Positions 8,754 through 16,475 are shown, numbered from the stretch's first letter. The stretch is 64,000 nt of DNA from Thermococcus sp. M36 (GCF_012027355.1 NZ_SNUH01000001.1:868001-932000); one strand, 5' to 3'. The notes: a model not told the origin generated them from the letters alone. Program-made: numbers and translations.

Positions 8754-8765
8754 TTCCACTGGAAC
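8754..8765 (-). promoter_or_regulatory. Mini-ORB in the pbaB/mtnP divergent promoter region
   Basis: The minus strand reads GTTCCAGTGGAAACC, a perfect ORB core. It lies just upstream of the probable mtnP TATA box (CTTATATG near 8772). A second near-perfect core, TCCAGTGGAAATC, occurs within mtnP at 8910-8922. Either could bind Orc1/Cdc6 away from oriC. Confidence 0.5.
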
Positions 8766-8811
8766 GGCAACCCTTATATGTTTCCGGTGAGCAGTTAACA
8801 CGGTGATGACC

Positions 8812-9585
8812 ATGCCGAAGATAGGTATCATCGGCGGTTCTGGTGTCTACGGCGTCTTTGAACCAAAGGAGACCGTCAAAGTGCACACCCCCTACGGAAG
8901 GCCTTCCGCTCCAGTGGAAATCGGTGAGATAGAGGGCGTTGAGGTCGCCTTCATCCCGCGCCATGGAAAGAACCACGAGTTCCCGCCGCACGAGGTTCCC
9001 TACAGGGCCAACATCTGGGCGCTCAAAGAGCTCGGCGTCGAGAGGGTCATAGGCATAACGGCCGTCGGCTCGCTCCGCGAGGAGTACAAGCCGGGGGACA
9101 TCGTCATAACCGACCAGTTCATAGACTTCACGAAGAAGAGGGACTACACCTTCTACAACGGGCCGAGGGTTGCCCACGTTTCCATGGCCGACCCCTTCTG
9201 CCCTGAGATGAGGAAGATATTCTACGAGACTGCCAAAGAGCTCGGTTTCCCCGTCCACGAGAAGGGCACCTACGTCTGCATCGAGGGGCCGAGGTTCTCA
9301 ACGAGGGCCGAGAGCTTTATGTTCAGGCAGTACGCCCACATAATCGGTATGACTCTCGTCCCGGAGATAAACCTCGCGCGCGAGCTGGGCATGTGCTACG
9401 CGAACATAGCGACGGTTACGGACTACGACGTCTGGGCCGAGGAGCCCGTTGACGCCCAGGAAGTTCTCAAGGTCATGGCCGAGAACAACTACAAGGTCCA
9501 GGAACTGCTCAAGAGGGCCATCCCGAGGATTCCAGAGGAGAGGAAGTGCGGTTGCGCCGAGGTGCTGAAGAGCATGTTCGTGTGA
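8812..9585 (+). CDS. mtnP: S-methyl-5'-thioadenosine phosphorylase
   Basis: Cleaves 5'-methylthioadenosine to adenine and methylthioribose-1-phosphate; family members may also take related nucleosides. The 257 residues include the phosphate loop [10 protein letters not shown] at the N-terminus, [18 protein letters not shown] for phosphate and sugar contacts, and [13 protein letters not shown] for substrate binding. The C-terminus has a Cys-Gly-Cys (KCGCAEVL), a motif known to form stabilising disulfides in the Pyrococcus enzyme. ATG 8812 follows GGTGATGACC. A T-rich tail (9590-9625) may terminate the transcript. The RiPP-like island begins just downstream. Confidence 0.95.
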   Translation: MPKIGIIGGSGVYGVFEPKETVKVHTPYGRPSAPVEIGEIEGVEVAFIPRHGKNHEFPPHEVPYRANIWALKELGVERVIGITAVGSLREEYKPGDIVITDQFIDFTKKRDYTFYNGPRVAHVSMADPFCPEMRKIFYETAKELGFPVHEKGTYVCIEGPRFSTRAESFMFRQYAHIIGMTLVPEINLARELGMCYANIATVTDYDVWAEEPVDAQEVLKVMAENNYKVQELLKRAIPRIPEERKCGCAEVLKSMFV

Positions 9586-9716
9586 GTTTTTGTAGTACTC
9601 TTTTGAATTGTTTTTCTTTTCTACTTCTTTAATCTGCTATGTGGTTGGTTTGATACTTTTCAAGTAATCCCTTTTGTGACGCATTGAAAAAAAAATGATC
9701 ATGCTATTGTAAAGCG

Positions 9717-9730
9717 TAAAGCTTAAATAT
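9717..9730 (+). promoter_or_regulatory. Promoter of the RiPP-like operon
   Basis: AAAGCTTAAATATG reads as BRE plus TATA box, 34-47 bases before the precursor ATG at 9764. A start site near 9752 would leave a very short leader that includes GAGGTGG. No other strong TATA box is seen before the radical SAM gene. Confidence 0.6.
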
Positions 9731-9763
9731 GATTTTGTCTTCATTTATTTTGAGGTGGTTCCC

Positions 9764-9862
9764 ATGAAGACACTACAGTTTGAGAAGCCAAAAATAGTCC
9801 CCCTGAAAAGCAAGAAGACCCAGTGGACCATATGGGGGCTTTGGGGTAAATTACCACTTTGA
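9764..9862 (+). CDS. Candidate RiPP precursor peptide with tandem Trp-x-x motif
   Basis: An ORF of 32 codons that starts with ATG seven bases after GAGGTGG and ends with TGA. Residues 1-20 are Lys-rich and resemble a leader. Residues 21-32 read WTIWGLWGKLPL, so Trp occurs at 21, 24 and 27 in three consecutive W-x-x triplets. It lies 54 bases ahead of a radical SAM/SPASM gene with a PqqD-like leader-binding domain, exactly where a precursor is expected. Aromatic-x-x units are the sites of cyclophane or Trp-Lys crosslinks in triceptides, darobactin and streptide-type RiPPs. The product is unknown, and the T-rich spacer after it might favour extra precursor mRNA. Confidence 0.75.
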   Translation: MKTLQFEKPKIVPLKSKKTQWTIWGLWGKLPL

Positions 9863-9916
9863 CATTATGATTTATTGGCTTTCCTTTATCCTTTACCTAT
9901 TTAGGGGTGTGGAGGT

Positions 9917-11317
9917 ATGGAAAAGGTTTTACTTGACCCGGAATCGGTGGTACAATTGAACCCTAACTATGTTATTAGGCTTGAATATTTTGGTGGAATA
10001 CTCTATGATAAACAGCATATGGGCTATTATGGTCTTAACCGAACTGCTTCAGATATTCTTTTTCTTACTCAATATTCACTATCCTTAAGTGATATTGTTA
10101 GTTTATTAAGCAGGATATATGAATTGAAACCAAGTGAAATTATGGACGTAGTTTCTGAGTTCTTATACCCTCTTTTGACAAATGGAGTTGTTAAAAAAGG
10201 TCATAAAAAGGGTAATCCGAATAATGCATTTAACCAACTGGAAAAAATGCGGAAATTTGTAGATCAATTAAAATACCTATCTGCCCCATTAACTGCATTC
10301 CTGTACTTGACTTGGAAGTGTAACATAAAATGTAAGTATTGTTTTTTGAAAGCGCCGAGAAGGCTTTTACGTGAGCCATTGACATTGGAGGAGATTAAAA
10401 AGGTTATAGATGAACTATCTGAAATGAGAACTTTTGAGTTATGTATAACAGGTGGTGAACCACTTCTGGATCAAAGGCTTCCGGAGGTTGTTAAATACGC
10501 TTGTGAGAGAGGATTTACAGTAAATATTACTACTAATGGTCTTCTTGTTAATAGAGAACTAGCAAAGAAATTAGCAACATGTAATGTTAATGTTCAAGTT
10601 CCTCTTCACAGCTCAGATTTTAAAATTCATGATGAACTTACAGGCATGCCTGGCTCTTTTGAGAAAGCGGTAGATACCATTAAACTTCTAGTTAATTTGA
10701 ATATGAATGTCTCTGTAATAACTATTTTACAGAAAGCGAATAAGGATGATCTTCGTAATATGCTCCCATTAATTAAAGAGTTGGGGGTGCATGTGTGGAA
10801 TATTGTGGAATTGAAACCAGTAGGGAGAGCAGATAACTCGATGGCAATACCCCTCAAGGAGCGCTTAAAAATCATTGAGGAACTAGAGCGAGAAGCAAAT
10901 AAATTAGGAATACAAATAATAGCAGAAAAACCCTTCTTCTTTGTCGGTGATAAGGGGTTGTCTCAAACTCTTATCAATGATGAATTCTACAAACTTTTCA
11001 CTAGATGTGGCGTACGGACTGGACGATATGTAGAAATTACACCAGATGGATTTGTTTATCCATGTGACTTATTGCTGGGAGATACTTTTCCCAATCTTAT
11101 CGCAGGAGATTTACGCCAAAATACATTCAAGGAGATATGGCATTCTTCAGAGATTTTAAACAAATTCCGGAACCTCAAACAGGAAGATATGCACGGGAAA
11201 TGTAAATCATGTATATACTTTGATCTCTGTGGAGGAAAATGTAGAGCATTAGCATATAGCTACTATGATGGTGATTTATATGCTCCAGATCCCAGATGCC
11301 CGTACGAACCAAAATGA
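9917..11317 (+). CDS. Radical SAM/SPASM peptide maturase with N-terminal PqqD-like domain
   Basis: 466 residues. Positions 1-95 form a PqqD-like (RiPP recognition element) domain, containing LNRTASDILFL and ending near TNGVVKKG. A radical SAM barrel follows with the 4Fe-4S motif CNIKCKYC (Cys135, 139, 142) and TGGEP (about 179-182). The C-terminal SPASM region has Cys near 366 and 382 and Cys429, 432, 438, 442 and 461 for auxiliary clusters. This architecture installs crosslinks or thioethers in ribosomal peptides. The ATG follows GGAGGT. The gene is strikingly AT-rich: 21 of 60 bases at 10021-10080 are G or C, against 39 of 60 in mtnP at 8941-9000, suggesting transfer. The peptidase follows with overlap. 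Confidence 0.9.
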   Translation: MEKVLLDPESVVQLNPNYVIRLEYFGGILYDKQHMGYYGLNRTASDILFLTQYSLSLSDIVSLLSRIYELKPSEIMDVVSEFLYPLLTNGVVKKGHKKGNPNNAFNQLEKMRKFVDQLKYLSAPLTAFLYLTWKCNIKCKYCFLKAPRRLLREPLTLEEIKKVIDELSEMRTFELCITGGEPLLDQRLPEVVKYACERGFTVNITTNGLLVNRELAKKLATCNVNVQVPLHSSDFKIHDELTGMPGSFEKAVDTIKLLVNLNMNVSVITILQKANKDDLRNMLPLIKELGVHVWNIVELKPVGRADNSMAIPLKERLKIIEELEREANKLGIQIIAEKPFFFVGDKGLSQTLINDEFYKLFTRCGVRTGRYVEITPDGFVYPCDLLLGDTFPNLIAGDLRQNTFKEIWHSSEILNKFRNLKQEDMHGKCKSCIYFDLCGGKCRALAYSYYDGDLYAPDPRCPYEPK

Positions 11318-12047
11318 GTATGGTGTGGTGGAGCTTTTAGGGAATCCTACATTAAAATCGATTATAACAGACGCTTGGTTTAGTTTATCAGAAATTGTTA
11401 ATACTTCTAATAGTATATTGCAATACATGTCCGAGTTCTCAATAAACTTGTGCAGGGGATTTGAGATATCCCTTAGGACGACTTTAAATATTCTTGAACA
11501 ATATCATGGACCACTAATGCCGACACTTCAAGATCCAGAGATAACCTTCTCCTTGCCTTCTCCGGACGTTGTTTTAATGGATTTTAAAACGATCACAAGA
11601 GTACTTGTTTTATTCTATGCCCCATCTCCTCCCAATACTGAAGAAGAGTTTATTGTATTATCTAAGATAATCGGACATGAGCTTTTTCACATGTATTTGG
11701 ATTTAGAGTTTCTTCAAAGGAACTTTCCGAGGGGGGATCCAGGTATATTCGTTGTAGAACCTATTAAGGACGATTTAGTGATGATTGAAGAAAGTGTGGC
11801 AGAAGCAATTTCTAACATTGTCTCTCAGAGGATGTTATCAGAAAATATTAAGCCTTCAACTGACTTTTTGAAGTCTTTTGAGTATACCAATAGTTATAAC
11901 TCACATCTTATAGAGAAAATTAGTAAACTAAAGAAAGTTCCTAGCAATGTTTTGTCTTCACTAATAAACAACAGGAGGGTTACAAAAGTTGAATTCAAAC
12001 CAGAATGGTTTGAGCTATTTGAGTCTAATGAAAAACAACAATGTTAA
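11280..12047 (+). CDS. Putative zinc metallopeptidase of the RiPP-like cluster
   Basis: About 255 residues without an obvious signal peptide or strong membrane helix. The zinc-peptidase signature IIGHELFHMYLD (about residues 130-141) gives two His ligands and the catalytic Glu. EESVAEA some 35 residues later could supply the third ligand, as in gluzincins. Its place between the maturase and the exporter suggests leader removal or another proteolytic step. The start is uncertain. ATG 11280 has GGTGAT four bases upstream but overlaps the maturase by 38 bases; GTG 11325 or 11328 would start just after its stop. I do not recognise a closer family. Confidence 0.75.
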   Translation: MLQIPDARTNQNEYGVVELLGNPTLKSIITDAWFSLSEIVNTSNSILQYMSEFSINLCRGFEISLRTTLNILEQYHGPLMPTLQDPEITFSLPSPDVVLMDFKTITRVLVLFYAPSPPNTEEEFIVLSKIIGHELFHMYLDLEFLQRNFPRGDPGIFVVEPIKDDLVMIEESVAEAISNIVSQRMLSENIKPSTDFLKSFEYTNSYNSHLIEKISKLKKVPSNVLSSLINNRRVTKVEFKPEWFELFESNEKQQC

Positions 12048-13212
12048 GCTTTTGATCATAGCATACTTTATTGACACTATTGCAGTGGCTTATCTTCTCG
12101 GTTACTACCTAAATATCACGATAAACGATATTGGGGGACCAGAATTGTTGGGGTTCTTCTCAATGGCGAACAACTTTTTTGCGAGTTTTATACCTATAAT
12201 AGCCGGTGCGTTTAGTGATGCTCATGGTAGGAAAGGAGTGATAGTAGTCTCAACTGTGTTTGAAGTGCTAAGCCTGTTGGCATTAGGGATTATTATTGAA
12301 TCTGGGAGTGTTCTAGTAATAATCCCGGCTATTCTTCTTAATGTGGCGTTTATGGCATCCTCTCCTGCTATTGTTTCGTTAATTGGTGAATCTGTCTCAG
12401 TGGAGTATCTTGGAAGAGCGTTATCACTTATCTTTTTAGCAAACAATGCTGCGAGTATTATAAGTTATCTGGCATTTGGTTCATTATTGAGTGTCGTGAG
12501 TATCTCTAACCTATTCCTTCTCTCTGGATTTACCGTGTTAGTGGCCATAACATTGTATCTTCGCATTTCAGAGACTTTAAGACCAAATAATGTCCAATCT
12601 AATGTTTTGGAGCCTTTAAAAGGCATCTTTAAAGGTGTCAAATTTGTTCGAGAACCCCATTTAAAGCTCTTTCTAATCTACATCTCTTTTGAATTTTTTA
12701 TTGGCTCAATAGCAACCGCATTTGTTCCCGTGTTTCTTCAAAATGTATATTCTCTAAGTGTTTCGGAAATCTCCTGGCTATATTCTCTAATCACGCTCTT
12801 CACGATTGGTGGAACTCTAATGGCCGGTTATGTCGTTGACAAGTATGGAAGTGTAAAGTCCCTCATACTGAAAGACACACTGTCTATCCCCCTTCTGGGG
12901 ATTTTTGCCCTTGCTCTTTCTCCCGTGGCTCTGTTATCATTAATCTTTTTATCGTTTATTGAACAATTAAAAGTGGCCTCTGAAAGGTATGTAGTAGAAA
13001 ACACAAATCCAGAATATCGGGGTTTGATATTGGGTGTTAAAAACTCTCTGACAAGAATATTTTCAGTCCCAGGCCCCATGTTAGGGTTTTTCCTGTGGAA
13101 TGTATCTCCCAAGATGACTTTCTTGGCACCTGCAGGACTTACTCCGTTAGGGATACTCATACTTGTAATGCTGAAAAAGATCCGTGAGAATGAACGGGTG
13201 AGTAGGGTGTGA
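12028..13212 (+). CDS. MFS transporter, likely exporter of the cluster's product
   Basis: A 394-residue protein with about 12 hydrophobic helices. It shows the MFS motif A-like DAHGRKG after helix 2 and a matching DKYGSVKS after helix 8. The order maturase, peptidase, MFS suggests export of the mature peptide and self-protection; this is inferred from context. The chosen ATG overlaps the end of the peptidase gene by 20 bases, indicating translational coupling. The longer start at 11989 would add a polar segment unlike an MFS N-terminus. Base composition is AT-rich like the rest of the island. A GTG (13209) overlaps the stop codon. Confidence 0.85.
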   Translation: MKNNNVKLLIIAYFIDTIAVAYLLGYYLNITINDIGGPELLGFFSMANNFFASFIPIIAGAFSDAHGRKGVIVVSTVFEVLSLLALGIIIESGSVLVIIPAILLNVAFMASSPAIVSLIGESVSVEYLGRALSLIFLANNAASIISYLAFGSLLSVVSISNLFLLSGFTVLVAITLYLRISETLRPNNVQSNVLEPLKGIFKGVKFVREPHLKLFLIYISFEFFIGSIATAFVPVFLQNVYSLSVSEISWLYSLITLFTIGGTLMAGYVVDKYGSVKSLILKDTLSIPLLGIFALALSPVALLSLIFLSFIEQLKVASERYVVENTNPEYRGLILGVKNSLTRIFSVPGPMLGFFLWNVSPKMTFLAPAGLTPLGILILVMLKKIRENERVSRV

Positions 13213-13353
13213 CGCTATTAGCTGAACTTTTTAGTACATTCAGGAGCCTTTCGCAATATTCCACTAAATGTCTTTGAGAGCAGCTACGCCTACATTTGGG
13301 ATCACTATAATGAGTTCAACCCCTACGAATGGGCTCTCTGGGTTCCCCTTTGA
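13209..13353 (+). pseudogene. Aromatic-rich startless ORF: possible broken second precursor or gene remnant
   Basis: The frame 13222-13353 is open for 43 codons without ATG, GTG or TTG. It ends in WDHYNEFNPYEWALWVPL, with aromatic residues every third position (W, Y, F, Y) and a tail W-A-L-W-V-P-L resembling W-G-L-W-G-K-L-P-L of the 32-aa precursor. A GTG at 13209 overlaps the MFS stop (GTGA) and opens another frame that stops at 13277. Skipping one base near 13267 would join the two into a peptide of about 47 residues. It could thus be a frameshifted second precursor. Alternatively it is the 3' end of a host gene cut by the island, since its base composition is less AT-rich. Confidence 0.4.
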
Positions 13354-13398
13354 CTTTTCTCTCTTTCCCGACATCTTTTTAACTTATCTTCTAAATAT

Positions 13399-13417
13399 CC
13401 CCTCTTAAAAAAGAGGG
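13399..13417 (+). promoter_or_regulatory. Hairpin covering the mtaD ribosome binding site
   Basis: CCCTCTT and AAGAGGG form a 7-bp stem with a short A-rich loop. The right arm runs into GGGTGGT, the Shine-Dalgarno of mtaD. It could be a weak translational control element or chance; at growth temperatures of a hyperthermophile such a stem would be marginal. Confidence 0.3.
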
Positions 13418-13425
13418 TGGTAGTT

Positions 13426-14700
13426 ATGAGCATCCTAATCAAGAACGGCTACGTGGTTTACGGCGAGAACCTTGAAGTTATCAAAGCGGACGTCCTCATC
13501 GAGAGTAATAAAATAGTAGAGGTTGCCAAAAACATCAACAAGAGCGCCGACACTGTCATAGACGCCAAGGGAAAAGTTGTTTCTCCAGGCTTCATAAACC
13601 TCCACACCCACTCCCCGATGGGCCTCTTCCGCGGTTTGGCTGACGATCTGCCGCTCATGGACTGGCTCCAGAACCACATCTGGCCGCGGGAGGCAAAGCT
13701 CACGAGGGAGTACACCAAGGTTGGGGCCTACCTCGGCGCCCTTGAGATGATAAAGACCGGGACAACGGCCTTCCTCGACATGTACTTCTTTATGGACGCG
13801 GTTGCCGAGGTCGTCGAGGAGTCCGGGCTGAGGGGCTACCTTTCCTATGGAATGATAGACCTCGGTGACCCCGAGAAGACCGGGAAGGAGATCAAAGAGG
13901 CCCTCCGCACGATGGAGTTCATCGAGAAACTCGGCTCCGACAGGGTTCACTTCGTCTTCGGGCCCCACGCGCCCTACACCTGCTCGATAGCCCTGCTTAA
14001 GGAAGTAAGGAAGCTGGCAAACGAGCACGGGAAGCTCATAACGATTCACGTGAGCGAGACGATGGCGGAGATAGGCCAGATAAGCGAACGCTATGGAAAG
14101 AGTCCCGTGGTTCTCCTCGACGAGATCGGCTTCCTTGGAAGCGATGTTATCATAGCTCACGGCGTCTGGCTCGATGCAAGGGATATACAGATTCTCGCGA
14201 GGCACGGCGTTACCGTCGCCCACAATCCGGCGAGCAACATGAAGCTCGCCAGCGGCGTGATGCCGTTGCAGAGACTTCTGAACGCCGGTGTAAACGTTGG
14301 CCTCGGCACCGATGGAAGTGCAAGCAACAACAACCTCGACATGCTCGACGAGATGAAGTTAGCGGCTTTGCTCCACAAGGTCCACAACCTCGACCCAACG
14401 GTGGCGGACGCTAAAACCGTCTTCAAGATGGCCACCATCAACGGGGCCAAAGCTTTGCGCCTCAACGCGGGCATGATAAAGGAGGGCTACCTGGCGGACA
14501 TAGCAATCATCGACTTCAACCGGCCCCATTTGAGGCCAATAAACAACGTGATAAGCCATCTGGTTTACTCGGCCAGCGGTAACGACGTCGAGACGACGAT
14601 AGTCGATGGAAAAATCCTCATGCTCGACCGCGAGGTTCTCACGCTCGACGAGGAGAAAATCCTTGACGAGGCCGAAAAAACGATAGAAAAGCTGGCTTAG
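13426..14700 (+). CDS. mtaD: MTA/SAH or 5'-deoxyadenosine deaminase (amidohydrolase)
   Basis: 424-residue amidohydrolase of the ATZ/TRZ group. This family deaminates methylthioadenosine, S-adenosylhomocysteine or, in the methanogen enzyme DadD, 5'-deoxyadenosine. Metal ligands are visible in NLHTHSPMG (about residue 60), HVSE (about 210), AHGVWL (about 240) and GTDGSASNNN (about 290). Together with mtnP it fits salvage of SAM-derived nucleosides. The start is the ATG after GGTGGTAGTT; the upstream GTG at 13417 lies inside the ribosome binding site. The two salvage genes flank the radical SAM island. Confidence 0.9.
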   Translation: MSILIKNGYVVYGENLEVIKADVLIESNKIVEVAKNINKSADTVIDAKGKVVSPGFINLHTHSPMGLFRGLADDLPLMDWLQNHIWPREAKLTREYTKVGAYLGALEMIKTGTTAFLDMYFFMDAVAEVVEESGLRGYLSYGMIDLGDPEKTGKEIKEALRTMEFIEKLGSDRVHFVFGPHAPYTCSIALLKEVRKLANEHGKLITIHVSETMAEIGQISERYGKSPVVLLDEIGFLGSDVIIAHGVWLDARDIQILARHGVTVAHNPASNMKLASGVMPLQRLLNAGVNVGLGTDGSASNNNLDMLDEMKLAALLHKVHNLDPTVADAKTVFKMATINGAKALRLNAGMIKEGYLADIAIIDFNRPHLRPINNVISHLVYSASGNDVETTIVDGKILMLDREVLTLDEEKILDEAEKTIEKLA

Positions 14701-14889
14701 CTCGGAGGCTGGCTAGCCAGTCCGGATCGACGTTCACCTCATCTCTTTTTCTCCATATTGGTCTTCCACTGCCCTCCTCTCCGCCCTGAAGAGCAAAGCT
14801 TGGAGAGGAGAGATGTGATAAGGCAAATCATAGTAATAAATCGCGCAAGGGTTAAATCCCTCTGAGTAATCCCTAAAACGGTGAGCCCG

Positions 14890-15432
14890 ATGGTCTCCTT
14901 CGAGATTGTCCGTGGGGACATAACCCGCTTTCCGGCGGAAGTCATAGTCAACGCCGCCAACCGCTATCTGGAGCACGGCGGCGGTGTCGCCTACGCGATA
15001 GCCAAAGCGGCCGCCGGTAATGTTCGTGAGTATATACGGATAAGTAAGGAAGCGATGCGTAAACAGCTCGGGAAGGACTCCATCGAGCACGGCGAGGTCG
15101 TTGTAACACCAGCTTTGAGGCTTGAGGAATACGGAATTAGGTACGTCATTCACACGGTCGGACCCTACTGTGGTGGCGTCTGGGACGAGGATAAGAAAGA
15201 AAAGCTCAGAAAGGCAATCCTCGGCGCGCTGAGGAAGGCCGATGAGCTTGGCGTGGGGAGCATAGCCTTCCCGGCCATAAGTGCAGGCATCTACGGCTGC
15301 CCACTCGAGGAGGTCGTTAAAACCTTCAAGGAGGTCGTTGCGGAGTTCGGGAGGGAAGCGGGGAGCATTGAGAGAGTTTATCTGGTGCTCTATTCTGAAT
15401 GGGGTTACGAGGGGATGTTAAAAGTTACTTAA
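14890..15432 (+). CDS. Macro-domain (ADP-ribose binding) protein
   Basis: 180-residue stand-alone macro domain, a family that hydrolyses ADP-ribose-1''-phosphate, O-acetyl-ADP-ribose or ADP-ribosyl protein links. Typical segments are VNAANRYLEHGGGVAYAI (adenine and diphosphate loop), IHTVGPYCG, and AFPAISAGIYGCP. The start is ATG 14890, ten bases after GGTGA. It is a single gene. The 190-base spacer behind mtaD contains a 12-bp palindrome CTGGCTAGCCAG (14709-14720) and no gene. Confidence 0.9.
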   Translation: MVSFEIVRGDITRFPAEVIVNAANRYLEHGGGVAYAIAKAAAGNVREYIRISKEAMRKQLGKDSIEHGEVVVTPALRLEEYGIRYVIHTVGPYCGGVWDEDKKEKLRKAILGALRKADELGVGSIAFPAISAGIYGCPLEEVVKTFKEVVAEFGREAGSIERVYLVLYSEWGYEGMLKVT

Positions 15433-15515
15433 AATGCTCATATTCTTATTTCCGATTTTATGTTTCCCACCATTGCTAATGGAAAACTATATGTACAACT
15501 AACGCCTAATGCCTA

Positions 15516-16475
15516 ATGGTGATGTCCTTGAAACGGACAAGACTCTTGGTTGGAGTGCTGGTGTTTATTTTTGTTTTTTCAGGGTTTGTTAGTGCACGAC
15601 CTCAGGCCGACGTGGATAGTTGGACGGCTATTGATCTCTTTGTTAAGGAGCAGATTGATATTGCACATACCAAGGGAACTATCGACGATGCGCATTTTGT
15701 GGACAGGCTCACTGATCTTGTCATGAAGGAGTTTGGAAAGGAGCTTGATTTAGAGATTGCCAAGTACGCTAAAAACCTCACGCCGGAGCAGAGGGAAACT
15801 CTGAAACGTCTTCTCGTCAGCGACTATGTCTCTTACCTCTATCAGAAGAGTTTTTATCCTAAGAACGCCAAGGTATTGGTTGTGAAGCCCATCAAGATTG
15901 CCTCAGTTAGAGCTAACGACAAAGTCTATGATTATTACTACACCCCGATGAGCTCTTCAATCCCGTACCCAATCCACTGGTGGGTGCAAGTAAGGGTGGA
16001 TATAGATGGGGGTAGTGGCGTTGATAGTGCTGGGCACTCGTACAATGTAAATGGCAACAATGATCTATTCAAAATAGTTGTTGAATATACTTCCTCCAAG
16101 GTTACTTACGAGCTCCATTTCCATGACGAAGATCATCCAGATCCTTCACTTGATAGAGTCTATGACTCTATACGTTGCTCTATCTATGGGGGAAGAGATA
16201 GCACGTATGGATGTGAGGATGTTGAAAGTATTAGAGTTGAAGATGGTAGCATAGTCTTTCCAACAACTTTCAGTACCTATACTGAATGTGGTTATATCCT
16301 TTGCCATGAGGTTTCTCAAACGTATGCAACACCCTCTCCGACCCATGGATATGGTGTAAGAGCATACTCATCTTCTGTTGAGATCTATGTAAGCAATACT
16401 TGGAATCATCTGATGGATACTGTAGACACTAATCCAGATATGTCGAAAGTTTGGCATTATTATTCATGGAGGTAG
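15516..16475 (+). CDS. Secreted protein of unknown function
   Basis: About 319 residues. A basic N-terminus and hydrophobic stretch (LLVGVLVFIFVFSGFVSA) form a signal peptide, with cleavage likely after Ala near residue 27. The mature part starts with a helical region (30-120). A Tyr/Ser/Asp-rich beta region follows with two Cys pairs, in SIRCSIYGG / YGCED and in TECGYILC. No enzyme motif was recognised. Two ATGs compete (15516 and 15522). Base composition is lower in GC than in the housekeeping genes nearby. It is followed after 6 bases by a membrane-protein gene. Confidence 0.75.
   Translation: MVMSLKRTRLLVGVLVFIFVFSGFVSARPQADVDSWTAIDLFVKEQIDIAHTKGTIDDAHFVDRLTDLVMKEFGKELDLEIAKYAKNLTPEQRETLKRLLVSDYVSYLYQKSFYPKNAKVLVVKPIKIASVRANDKVYDYYYTPMSSSIPYPIHWWVQVRVDIDGGSGVDSAGHSYNVNGNNDLFKIVVEYTSSKVTYELHFHDEDHPDPSLDRVYDSIRCSIYGGRDSTYGCEDVESIRVEDGSIVFPTTFSTYTECGYILCHEVSQTYATPSPTHGYGVRAYSSSVEIYVSNTWNHLMDTVDTNPDMSKVWHYYSWR

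Noticed and set aside
12028-13212. Idea that the MFS gene is an unrelated drug exporter inserted by chance
   Set aside because: Its start overlaps the peptidase gene and it shares the AT-rich composition of the maturase, so membership of the same operon is the simpler reading.
13268-13402. 44-codon ATG frame between the MFS gene and mtaD
   Set aside because: No Shine-Dalgarno, unremarkable composition, and it runs through the predicted mtaD promoter; the overlapping aromatic-rich frame is the more interesting reading.
14701-14889. Palindrome CTGGCTAGCCAG and a purine-rich stretch after mtaD
   Set aside because: Short, with no run of T and no gene nearby needing it; may be a weak terminator but cannot be supported further.
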